In this document: positions 53,333 to 60,928 of the stretch, in pieces | Layout: every line of letters starts with the position of its first letter | Numbering within the stretch: the first letter of the stretch is position 1 | Program-made: the position numbers and the translations under genes | Notes under the pieces: model-generated | Database searches by the model: none | What the model was told of the DNA's origin: nothing | What the model saw: the letters and a program-made list of their open reading frames with translations, nothing else | Assembly (NCBI RefSeq): GCF_002855575.1 | Contig: NZ_PKRQ01000002.1 | Location: 1 to 64,000 of the forward strand | Reading direction: 5' to 3' | Length of the DNA stretch: 64,000 nt | Origin: Tabrizicola sp. TH137 | Lineage (GTDB): Bacteria; Pseudomonadota; Alphaproteobacteria; Rhodobacterales; Rhodobacteraceae

Positions 53333-53805
53333 ATCGGGAAGAGGGTCTTCAGCGGCAGGTGGGACTTGATGAAGGGTGTCTTCATCACGACGAAGGAGAA
53401 ATACTTGTCGATCCCGATATCCTGATCGGTCAGACGTTCCATGATTTCCTGATAATCGCTGATCGAGGCCGCGACGAATTTCAGAAGATAGTCGTAGCCG
53501 CCAGAGATCAGGTGGCATTCGATGACTTCTTCGACCTTCTCGATCGCCTGCTGGAAGCGGGCAAAGTCGATCTGGCGGTGGTTCTTGAGTGTGACTTCGG
53601 TAAAGACCGTGATCGTCGGTCCCAGCTTTGACAGGGCGATCTGCGCGGAATAGCCGGTGATGAAGCCCGCCTCCTGAAGCTTCTTCACCCGCATCAGGCA
53701 GGGGCTGGGCGACAGATGCACCAGTTCGGCCAGTTCCACATTCGTGATGCGACCGTTCTTCTGCAACTCGTGCAGGATGCGGATGTCGATCCTGTCCAGT
53801 TTCAA
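53329..53805 (-). CDS. Lrp/AsnC-family transcriptional regulator
   Basis: 158 residues. The N-terminal helix-turn-helix is IRILHELQKNGRITNVELAE followed by LVHLSPSPCLMRVKKL. The RAM/ligand-binding domain follows (GPTITVFTEVTLKNH, CHLISGGYDYLLKFVA). Lrp/AsnC proteins form octamers and bind amino acids. The gene lies in the centre of the amine-catabolic locus and is divergent from an FAD amine oxidoreductase. It is the only regulator in 34-56 kb, and is thus my candidate for the shared GCAG..TGC operator. Confidence 0.93.
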   Translation of the reverse strand: MKLDRIDIRILHELQKNGRITNVELAELVHLSPSPCLMRVKKLQEAGFITGYSAQIALSKLGPTITVFTEVTLKNHRQIDFARFQQAIEKVEEVIECHLISGGYDYLLKFVAASISDYQEIMERLTDQDIGIDKYFSFVVMKTPFIKSHLPLKTLFPI

Positions 53806-53831
53806 GCCGATGCTCCGCGCCTCTGATGGGC

Positions 53832-53914
53832 AATACTGTAATAATGTAACGTATTTTAGCGCGGTGGCTGGCGAAGCTCAAACCAAATCCTCTGCGCTTT
53901 GCAGAATTTTATGC
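53832..53914. promoter_or_regulatory. Divergent Lrp/FAD-oxidoreductase control region
   Basis: An inverted repeat AATAC-N14-GTATT (53832-53855) with an AT-rich core lies 27 bp upstream of the Lrp start. A 14-mer GCAGAATTTTATGC at 53901-53914 matches the motif at 36871. This AT-rich patch stands out from the GC-rich surroundings, as expected for an Lrp-type binding region. Confidence 0.5.
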
Positions 53915-53989
53915 TGGATCGGGTGCGGATGTGGCGCAAAGCGCGCGCCATGGCTGGTATGGTCTCCCCGATCTCCTCACGACGGTGAC

Positions 53990-55312
53990 ATGATGCCAGC
54001 GCCTCTTCTGCATGTGGACATCCCGGCCAATCTGCCGTCACAGGCGGATGTGGTGGTGATCGGGGCCGGGATCGTCGGCACGTCTGCGGCCTTTTTCCTC
54101 GCGGAGCGCGGGTTGAAGGTCGCCTTGGTGGAGAAGGGGCGCGTTGGCGCGGAACAGTCGAGCCGCAACTGGGGGTGGTGTCGCCAGCAGAACCGCGATG
54201 CGCGCGAATTGCCCATGTCCACCAAGAGCCTTGCGCTTTGGGAGCATCTGAGCGCGGCCACCGGGCAGGATCTGGGCTTTCGGCGCTGTGGCCTTCTTTA
54301 TCTTTCGAACGATCAGGCCGAGATCGAAGGCTGGGCCAACTGGTGCCGCTTTGCGCGCGACCTGGGGGTGATCAGTCATCCTCTGACGGCGGAGGAGGCG
54401 TCGGCGCGCGGTGCGGCCACCGGCAAGACGTGGAAAGGCGGGGTCTTTTCCCCATCGGACGGGATCGCCGATCCGGAACGCGCCGCCCCGCTGATTGCCC
54501 GCGGCCTTGCCGAGCGGGGCGGGGCGGTGCTGCAGTATTGCGCGGCGCGCGGGCTGGAGCTTGAGGGGGGGCGGGTGGCGGGTGTCATCACCGAACGGGG
54601 CACGATCCGGACGCGCGTCGCGGTTCTGGCAGCGGGAGCCTGGGCTTCGTCCTTCTGTCGGCAATATGGCGTGCGGTTTCCTCAGGCCTCGATCCGGTCG
54701 TCGATCCTGTCGGTGGCGGAAGGAGCCGCTCTGCCCGATGCGCTGCATACCGCAGAGGTTTCGGTGACCCGGCGTGGGCGGGGGCATACGCTGGCGATAT
54801 CGGGGCGGGCGCGGGTGGACGTCACGCCGCAACAGATGCGCTTTGCCACCTCTTTCCTGCCGATGTTCTTCAAGCGGCGCCGGTCGCTGGCCCCCGGTGG
54901 GCTGGAGGGATTGCGGTCAGGGCATGAATCGCTGGCCCGTTGGGCGCTGGACCGGCCCACGCCGATGGAGGCGCGGCGGATTCTCGATCCGAAGGTTGAC
55001 CGAGTGCAGATTGCGGAAACCCTGCGGCGCGCCCGCGCGCTGTTTCCCGGCCTGGCGGATGTGCCAGTCACGGCATCCTGGGCAGGCTATATCGACAGCA
55101 CGCCTGATGGTGTTCCGGCAATCGGTGAAACGGCGGAAGTGCCGGGCCTGATCCTTGCGGCGGGTTTTTCGGGGCATGGCTTTGGCATCGGCCCGGGGGC
55201 GGGGCATCTGATTGCCGATCTGGTCACCGATGCCCGCCCGATCGTCGATCCGGTGCCGTACCACCCGGCCCGCTTTGCTCGGTCGGCCTGGGGCAAGGTG
55301 GCGGAGTTCTAG
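53990..55312 (+). CDS. FAD-dependent oxidoreductase (DAO family, D-amino acid dehydrogenase/sarcosine oxidase-like)
   Basis: 440 residues. The FAD loop is VVVIGAGIVGTSAAFFLAER, with SSRNWGWCRQQNRDARELPM near it, a segment common to a group of uncharacterised amine/amino-acid dehydrogenases. The C-terminal FAD contact is LAAGFSGHGFGIGPGAGHLI. It differs from the PuuB-like oxidoreductase at 47929, so the locus has two distinct flavin amine oxidases. ATG 53990 is followed directly by a second ATG. It ends in a convergent overlap with GNAT paralog B. Confidence 0.88.
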   Translation: MMPAPLLHVDIPANLPSQADVVVIGAGIVGTSAAFFLAERGLKVALVEKGRVGAEQSSRNWGWCRQQNRDARELPMSTKSLALWEHLSAATGQDLGFRRCGLLYLSNDQAEIEGWANWCRFARDLGVISHPLTAEEASARGAATGKTWKGGVFSPSDGIADPERAAPLIARGLAERGGAVLQYCAARGLELEGGRVAGVITERGTIRTRVAVLAAGAWASSFCRQYGVRFPQASIRSSILSVAEGAALPDALHTAEVSVTRRGRGHTLAISGRARVDVTPQQMRFATSFLPMFFKRRRSLAPGGLEGLRSGHESLARWALDRPTPMEARRILDPKVDRVQIAETLRRARALFPGLADVPVTASWAGYIDSTPDGVPAIGETAEVPGLILAAGFSGHGFGIGPGAGHLIADLVTDARPIVDPVPYHPARFARSAWGKVAEF

Positions 55313-56205
55313 CCGAAGGCCTGGTTCAGCAGCCCGAAGGTGCGTGCGTCGCCCTCTGGCGCGGGGAGTGCGCGGCCCAGCGCCATGCGTGTGACGGTGT
55401 CGTGATGCACCAGCCCATGCGCCACAAGGAAGCGCCGCAGCGGGCCGTCGGGTGCGCGGGTGTCCATCCGCAGGAACTGCCCCCGATGCTCGGCCACGAT
55501 GGGGGCGATCAGGTGCAGAACCTCAGCCTCCGTTTCGGCGACCACGGGGCCGATCACATGGCCCCGCCCGAACCTGCGGCACAGCGCGAAGCCCCGCACC
55601 TGACCCCCACGCTCCAGCACCGTGCCATGCGACAGACCGATCACCTCGTCCATCACGGCTGTCCGGTCCAGCGCGAAGGCGGCGCGGTCGAGGCCCAGGA
55701 TGGCGGCCCGATCCTCGGGGAGCAGGGGTCTGACCTTGCCGGGGCCGAGCGCGGGAAGTTGGGCTGTATCAGGGCTGGCCGTCACTTCGCCATTGTGCTG
55801 GAACACCGGGGCCAGCGGCATGAAGCCCAACGAGATATAGAGCCGATAGGCGGGTCGCGTGGCGTTCAGCACCATACCGCGATCCCCGATCTGATCCATC
55901 ACGAGCCCCATGAGCCAACGTCCGGTTCCGTGATCCTGCAAGCGGGGGGAGGTGATCACCATTCCCACCGCCGCATGGCTTTCGCCGAGGGGAAACCACA
56001 TCGTCGATCCGACCAGCCGTTCGATCTCGTCCCGGGCGACGAGTCCATGACCGTGACGGATCACGAGGTCCCAGTCTTCGGGGCGATGCGGCCAGACGAC
56101 GGACACCGAAAGCTCGTGCAATTGCGGGATGTCGGCGGCCGTCATCGGGACCGCCCGCAACTCGTATGGGTCGAGCATCTTGGTCAGTTGCATCGTCTGG
56201 TGCAT
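55309..56205 (-). CDS. Two-domain GNAT acetyltransferase (paralog B)
   Basis: 298 residues. The N-terminal GNAT domain has the acetyl-CoA loop SPRLQDHGTGRWLMGLVMDQ and YRLYISLGFMPL. The second domain (FALCRRFGRGHVIGPVVAET, GQFLRMDTRAPDGPLRRFLV) aligns with the C-terminal part of paralog A (ALRHFGRGEVLGPVIAGS, GRFLRVDTPVSSGLAPWL). WPHRPEDWD is the shared N-terminal motif. ATG 56205 has GGAG 8 bases upstream. Two paralogs in one locus suggest two acetylation steps or two substrates. Confidence 0.87.
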   Translation of the reverse strand: MHQTMQLTKMLDPYELRAVPMTAADIPQLHELSVSVVWPHRPEDWDLVIRHGHGLVARDEIERLVGSTMWFPLGESHAAVGMVITSPRLQDHGTGRWLMGLVMDQIGDRGMVLNATRPAYRLYISLGFMPLAPVFQHNGEVTASPDTAQLPALGPGKVRPLLPEDRAAILGLDRAAFALDRTAVMDEVIGLSHGTVLERGGQVRGFALCRRFGRGHVIGPVVAETEAEVLHLIAPIVAEHRGQFLRMDTRAPDGPLRRFLVAHGLVHHDTVTRMALGRALPAPEGDARTFGLLNQAFG

Positions 56206-56252
56206 CCGGCGCGCTCCATCACTGGGTTTCGGTGCAGTCTAGGGGTGGCCGG

Positions 56253-56297
56253 AAAGCATCTTTGGCGGTTTCATCCCGCCGAAAGCGCAGAAGCTGC
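56253..56297. promoter_or_regulatory. GNAT-B upstream region with two motif copies
   Basis: AAAGCATCTTTGGC at 56253-56266 is a weaker 14-mer copy. GCAGAAGCTGC at 56287-56297 is the exact reverse complement of the 40848 site. Both lie between the GNAT-B start (56205) and the MerR stop (56313). Confidence 0.45.
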
Positions 56298-56312
56298 CAA
56301 GGCAAGGGCCTG

Positions 56313-56762
56313 TCAGTGATGGTGATGATCATCCCCGGCCCCGTTGTCATGATCGGGATGCAGGCAGAGATCGTGATTGCCCAGAACCTCGATCACCCGG
56401 CAATCGGCAACTTTTCCATGGGCGCAATGCTGCACCATCCGCTCCAACTCGCAGCGCAGGGCCTCCAGTTGCGCGATGCGCCGGTTCACGGCCTGAAGCT
56501 GCGCCCGCGCGATGGCATCGGCCGCCAAGCAGGGCTGGTTGGGGTCGTCCTGCAAGGCAAGCAGATCGCGGATCGCCTCCAGCGGAAAACCCAGATCGCG
56601 CGCATGGCGGATGAAAGCCAGCCGCGAGAGGGTGGACTGGGCATAGAGCCGCTGGTTGCCTTCGCTGCGCGTCGCCGGGCGCAGGAGACCGATCTGTTCA
56701 TAGTAGCGGATGGTCGGCACCTTGACCCCTGCCGCCTGACCCAGCTTTCCGATCGAGAGCAT
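56313..56762 (-). CDS. cadR: MerR-family heavy-metal regulator (CadR/PbrR-like)
   Basis: 149 residues. The MerR winged helix is MLSIGKLGQAAGVKVPTIRY followed by YEQIGLLRPATRSEGNQRLY. Metal-binding cysteines Cys78, Cys113 and Cys121 match the CadR/PbrR set, with Cys104 and Cys133 extra. The C-terminus is His-rich (DLCLHPDHDNGAGDDHHHH), a CadR feature that extends the response to zinc. Divergent from the P1B ATPase, whose promoter carries its operator. Likely ligands are Cd, Pb or Zn. Confidence 0.92.
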   Translation of the reverse strand: MLSIGKLGQAAGVKVPTIRYYEQIGLLRPATRSEGNQRLYAQSTLSRLAFIRHARDLGFPLEAIRDLLALQDDPNQPCLAADAIARAQLQAVNRRIAQLEALRCELERMVQHCAHGKVADCRVIEVLGNHDLCLHPDHDNGAGDDHHHH

Positions 56763-56772
56763 CACTTTGTCC

Positions 56773-56803
56773 TTGAACCTATAGCTACTAGAGACATTAG
56801 ATA
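56773..56803 (+). promoter_or_regulatory. MerR-type promoter of the P1B ATPase gene
   Basis: TTGAAC (56773-56778) and TAGATA (56798-56803) are separated by 19 bp, the overlong spacer typical of MerR-activated promoters. The spacer holds the dyad CTATAGCTACTAGAG, nearly the same as the known PbrR operator core (CTATAGTAACTAGAG). It ends 31 bases before the ATPase start. Confidence 0.85.
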
Positions 56804-56834
56804 TCCGAGTCGCGACAGACAACAGGAAAATCGG

Positions 56835-59042
56835 ATGCGCGACGAGACGGGCCAAACCCTTGAATTCACTGTGACCGGCATGGACTGCGGGTCCTGCGCG
56901 GCAAAGGTGCAGCGCGCGGTGGAACGGTTGCCGGGCGTGCAGGGGGCTGAGGTGGCCTTGATGGCGGAGCGGCTGCGCCTGCAGGTGCTGCCCGGTGGGG
57001 CCAGCGGTGACGAGATCGAGCGGACCATCCGTGCCATCGGCTTTGGTGCCACGCTGCGGGGCGATCCGGCGCCGTGCTGCGATCCGCATAAGCGGCTGCA
57101 TGAGGAAGGTCCCCACCATGAGCACGACAGTCACGCAGAGCAGCGGGCAGCACCTGTGGTGACAGAGCTGCGGTCCGACACGCCATGGCACCGAAGCGTC
57201 CGGGGCCGCCATCTGATCACGACCGGGCTGCTCTTGGCCCTTGCCTGGAGTGCCGAACTTCTGCTTTCCGGGGCAGTGGTGCATTGGACCTTCGTTCTGG
57301 CCTGTGTCCTGGGGGCGCTTCCCGTGGCCCGGCGGGCGCTGGCACTGCTGCGGGCCGGTGTGCCATTCACGATCGAAGCGCTGATGACCATTGCTGCTGC
57401 AGGTGCGTTGGTCATCGGGGCTGCCGAGGAGGCGGCCTTGGTCGTTTTCCTGTTCGCAGTGGGCGAGATGCTGGAATCGCTTGCTGCGGCGCGCGCCCGG
57501 CGGGGCATTCGGGCGCTGTCGGCGCTGCTGCCCGAGACGGCGCTTCTGATCCATGGCGATCACACCCATTCCGTACCGGCTGCGAGCCTGCGACCCGGCC
57601 AGAGCGTCCGTCTGCGCCCCGGCGACCGTTTGCCTTGCGATGGGCGCATCCTGCGCGGGCAGGCCGGGCTGGACGAAAGCGCCATAACGGGGGAAAGCCT
57701 GCCCGTTCTGCGCGGGATCGGCGATGCGGTGATGGCCGGTTCCATCTGCACCGATGCGGTGATTGACGTGGAGGTGACGGCTGCGGCCACGGAAAACACC
57801 ATCGCGCGCATCGCGCGGATGGTGGAGGAAGCCGAGGCCACCCGTGCGCCGACGCAGCGGTTCATCGAGCGCTTTGCCCGCATCTACATGCCCGTCATTC
57901 TGGGTCTTTCCGTTGCCGTGGCCATCCTGCCGCCGCTTGTGTTTGGCGGGGCCTGGGGGGACTGGGCCTATCGCGCCCTTGCGCTGTTGTTGGTCGGTTG
58001 CCCCTGCGCGCTGGTGATCTCGGTTCCGGCAGCGGTTGCATCGGCGCTGGCGACCGGCACGCGGGCAGGGATTCTGTTCAAGGGCGGGGCCGCGCTGGAA
58101 GCGACGGCCCGCTTGCGTCATGTGGCCTTCGACAAGACCGGAACCCTGACGGAGGGCCGCTTTTCAATCGTTGCCGTTTACCCGGTCGCGGGCCGGAGCG
58201 AGGAGGAGGTTCTGACACTTGCCGCATCGGTCGAGGCGGGTTCGACCCATCCGCTTGCGCGGGCGATCCTCGAAGGCGCGGAGGCGCGAGGATTGCCGCT
58301 GCTTGCCACGCGCCATGCGCGGGGACTTCCCGGGGTCGGGGCAGAGGCGCAGCTTGGCGGCGCGTTGATCCGCGCCGTGGGCCTGCGCCATGCCGGGGAA
58401 GACCTTCCTGCCGACCTGCTGGATCGGGCAAGGCTGGCCGAGGCGCGTGGCGAAAGCCTTGTGGTGCTGTTGCGCGACGGTGAGGCGCTGGGCCTGATTG
58501 CCCTGGCCGACCGACCGCGTGCCGAGGCGGGGGCTGCACTGGCGGCGCTGAGAGGGCAGGGGCTGCATCCCGTGATGCTGACGGGCGACAATGCCGGTGT
58601 AGCGCGGGCGGTGGCAGAGCCACTGGGCCTTGATCCGCAAGCGAACCTTCTGCCGCAGGACAAGCTTGCGGCGCTGGGCGCGCTTTCGGTTGAAGGGGGC
58701 GTGATGATGGTGGGGGATGGGATCAATGATGCGCCCGCACTGAAACGGGCGACGATCGGGGTGGCCATGGGCAGCGGCACCGATGTGGCGCTGGAGGCTG
58801 CCGATGCCGCGATCCTGCACAATGACCTGCGCGGCGTGCCGGCTATGATCGACCTTGCGCGGCGGACGCGGGCGAACATCCTACAGAATGTCATCTTCGC
58901 GCTTGGCCTGAAGGCGGTGTTCCTAGGACTTTCGGTGACGGGGGAGGCAACGCTGTGGATGGCGGTGCTGGCCGATACCGGGGCGACGGTTCTAGTCACG
59001 CTGAACGCGTTGAGGTTGCAACGCTGGCGTATGCCGGGCTGA
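56835..59042 (+). CDS. zntA: P1B-type Zn/Cd/Pb-transporting ATPase
   Basis: 735 residues. The N-terminal HMA domain has GMDCGSC (Cys18, Cys21), followed by a Cys-Cys pair (81-82) and a His-rich stretch (85-100). Core motifs are TGES (285-288), the CPC metal site (389-391), phosphorylated Asp433 in DKTGT, the STHPLA His, and GDGINDAPAL. The C-terminal LADTGATVLVTLNALRL holds the Asp that marks ZntA-type Zn/Cd/Pb pumps. ATG 56835 has AGGA upstream. It exports divalent soft metals from the cytoplasm, under the adjacent MerR regulator. Confidence 0.95.
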   Translation: MRDETGQTLEFTVTGMDCGSCAAKVQRAVERLPGVQGAEVALMAERLRLQVLPGGASGDEIERTIRAIGFGATLRGDPAPCCDPHKRLHEEGPHHEHDSHAEQRAAPVVTELRSDTPWHRSVRGRHLITTGLLLALAWSAELLLSGAVVHWTFVLACVLGALPVARRALALLRAGVPFTIEALMTIAAAGALVIGAAEEAALVVFLFAVGEMLESLAAARARRGIRALSALLPETALLIHGDHTHSVPAASLRPGQSVRLRPGDRLPCDGRILRGQAGLDESAITGESLPVLRGIGDAVMAGSICTDAVIDVEVTAAATENTIARIARMVEEAEATRAPTQRFIERFARIYMPVILGLSVAVAILPPLVFGGAWGDWAYRALALLLVGCPCALVISVPAAVASALATGTRAGILFKGGAALEATARLRHVAFDKTGTLTEGRFSIVAVYPVAGRSEEEVLTLAASVEAGSTHPLARAILEGAEARGLPLLATRHARGLPGVGAEAQLGGALIRAVGLRHAGEDLPADLLDRARLAEARGESLVVLLRDGEALGLIALADRPRAEAGAALAALRGQGLHPVMLTGDNAGVARAVAEPLGLDPQANLLPQDKLAALGALSVEGGVMMVGDGINDAPALKRATIGVAMGSGTDVALEAADAAILHNDLRGVPAMIDLARRTRANILQNVIFALGLKAVFLGLSVTGEATLWMAVLADTGATVLVTLNALRLQRWRMPG

Positions 59043-59181
59043 GCCCGCGTCGTTCCGCTTCCGATCAGGTTCCCACTGGTTCGGCTGCGGGTAGGGAGGA
59101 ACATGGACCGGACGGCTGGCGCAGGTCTTGACCACGCCTGTCCCTGTGCGGGTGCGGCGCAGGCGGGATGCCGGTGGATCG

Positions 59182-60915
59182 TCAGGACTGTCTGTCCAGC
59201 AATCCGGCGTGAATGCGGTTCTCCGCGTCCCTGAGGGCCTGGGCGGGCGGTTTGCCGTGGAAGACCGCGTCGTGGATCTCCGTTCCGAGTATCGCTTCGA
59301 TCAAGCTGAACTCGGGGATCGGCGGACGGGCCCAGGTCACGATCTCGTTCCTGCGGGCAAGTTGATCGACCATGCTGACGATGGGCGATGAGGCAAGTGC
59401 CTCGGGATCCGCGCAGACGGAAAAGCGTGGCGCAACGGGGAAGCCGTTCTTCACATGTGCCTTCATCGCCTCGGGGGACACCATCCAGGCGATGGCGTTC
59501 ATGATCTGCCGCTGGCGCGCAGGTGGCACATTGGCGGGTATCGTCATCAGGAAGCCTCCGATCGGCGCGGCGATCTTGCGCATCCTGCGCGAGGGCGGGG
59601 GCAGATAGGCCACGCGGCGCGCCACCTGAGAACTGAGTTCATGTTCGAAGCGGGCTGCGCGCATCGTCCAGCAATAGGCGAGACCGGCGCGACCGGACAT
59701 GAAGCACTGGATGCGCTTTTCCCAATCCATGAATTCGATGTCGGGGGGCGAGACCTCGACCAGTTGCTTCATGTAGTCGATCACCTCGACCGCATCATCG
59801 GTTTCAATCTGGAGCTTCAGCTTCTCGAACCGGTCGAAGGTCCAGCTTTCCTGATTGTGCATCGGCATGTCGATGATGGTCTTCTGGCAGGCGGCCAGAA
59901 AGAACATGAAGGAATTCGCAATGGGCATCCCGCGTTGCCCGTTCCATGCGATCCCGTAGAATTCGCCGGCCGGACGATGCAGGGCGCGGGCTGCGGCGAT
60001 GGTTTCGTCGAAGGTGCGCGGGTAGGTCAGTCCGCGCTCGTCGAAGAGGTCGCGGCGGGCGGCGAGGATCTCGATCGTGCAATAGAGCGGAATGCCATAT
60101 TGCGTCCCCTTCCAGTTGCCGGTTCCCCAGACCGAAGGATGAAAGTCGAGCGGGTTGATCGCGGCATCCTGCAACAACTCGTCAAGCGGGGCGAGGTGGC
60201 CCTTCTCGGCGAATTCGCCAAGCCAGGGCATGTTGATGGAAATCACGTCATATTCCGGCGACGGCTTGGCGAAATGTGCCTGGGCGCTGACGTAGAGTTC
60301 CTGAAGACGCTGAAGTTCAAAGCTGCTCTTGCGGCCGAGGTCGTTGCGGAAATCAGACCACATGTTGCGCATCGAGGAGAAGTAATTGTCGTCGTTGAGC
60401 AGGAAGCGGATGTCGCCCGGCACCTTGCCTGCGATATCATCGCCCCGGACCGGCGAGATGATCTGGGCCGCGAAGTAACTGCCGCCGAAATAGTATTCGT
60501 TCGCCTCGGTCCCCTTGCGCAGACCGAAGGTCTTGGCCAAGTGCCCCTTCACATGGGTCGCATAGTCCATGAAGCTGTGCAGCAGCGTATCGGTCGGTTC
60601 GAGGAAATGGGTCTTGAGCCCGCCTCCGCGCGGCACCTGGCGGATCAGGTCGTCGGCGATCATCTTGATGATCATCCGGTTGCCGGTGCTGTAGGGGACG
60701 CCAGCCAGCGTCACCAGACCGGACTTGTCGATCGGCCGGCGGCGCAGATGGGCATCCACCAGTTCCAGGACGATGTTCCAGAACACATCCTTCGTTGCGC
60801 CCGGAACCCCTGTATCGAAAGGCGCGCGCAGTTTGCGCAGGAAATCGACGATGCGCGAAAGCTCGTGGCTGGTCAGTTCCGATGCGGGGGCAGGAGCGCT
60901 GTTCAACTGTTGCAC
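59182..60915 (-). CDS. Winged-helix domain fused to family-1 ABC solute-binding domain (putative one-component regulator)
   Basis: 577 residues with no signal peptide, Tat motif or lipobox. Residues about 42-112 form a winged helix of MarR-like type (IDKSGLVTLAGVPYSTGNRM followed by IIKMIADDLIRQVPRGGG). Residues about 165-560 are a sugar-type family-1 solute-binding domain (VPGDIRFLLNDDNYFSSMRN, INMPWLGEFAEKGHLAPLDE, YGIPLYCTIEILAARRDLFD, FMSGRAGLAY, MNAIAWMVSPEAMKA). I infer a cytoplasmic ligand-sensing transcription factor. It follows the dehydrogenase at 60929 by 13 bases. No ABC permease genes are nearby, which argues against a transport role. Confidence 0.8.
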   Translation of the reverse strand: MQQLNSAPAPASELTSHELSRIVDFLRKLRAPFDTGVPGATKDVFWNIVLELVDAHLRRRPIDKSGLVTLAGVPYSTGNRMIIKMIADDLIRQVPRGGGLKTHFLEPTDTLLHSFMDYATHVKGHLAKTFGLRKGTEANEYYFGGSYFAAQIISPVRGDDIAGKVPGDIRFLLNDDNYFSSMRNMWSDFRNDLGRKSSFELQRLQELYVSAQAHFAKPSPEYDVISINMPWLGEFAEKGHLAPLDELLQDAAINPLDFHPSVWGTGNWKGTQYGIPLYCTIEILAARRDLFDERGLTYPRTFDETIAAARALHRPAGEFYGIAWNGQRGMPIANSFMFFLAACQKTIIDMPMHNQESWTFDRFEKLKLQIETDDAVEVIDYMKQLVEVSPPDIEFMDWEKRIQCFMSGRAGLAYCWTMRAARFEHELSSQVARRVAYLPPPSRRMRKIAAPIGGFLMTIPANVPPARQRQIMNAIAWMVSPEAMKAHVKNGFPVAPRFSVCADPEALASSPIVSMVDQLARRNEIVTWARPPIPEFSLIEAILGTEIHDAVFHGKPPAQALRDAENRIHAGLLDRQS

Positions 60916-60928
60916 GGACGGAACCCTG

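Noticed and set aside
52130-53881. 583-codon minus-strand frame over GhrA and Lrp
   Set aside because: Antisense to the aminotransferase end and GhrA, and out of frame with Lrp; GC-rich codon bias creates such open shadows.
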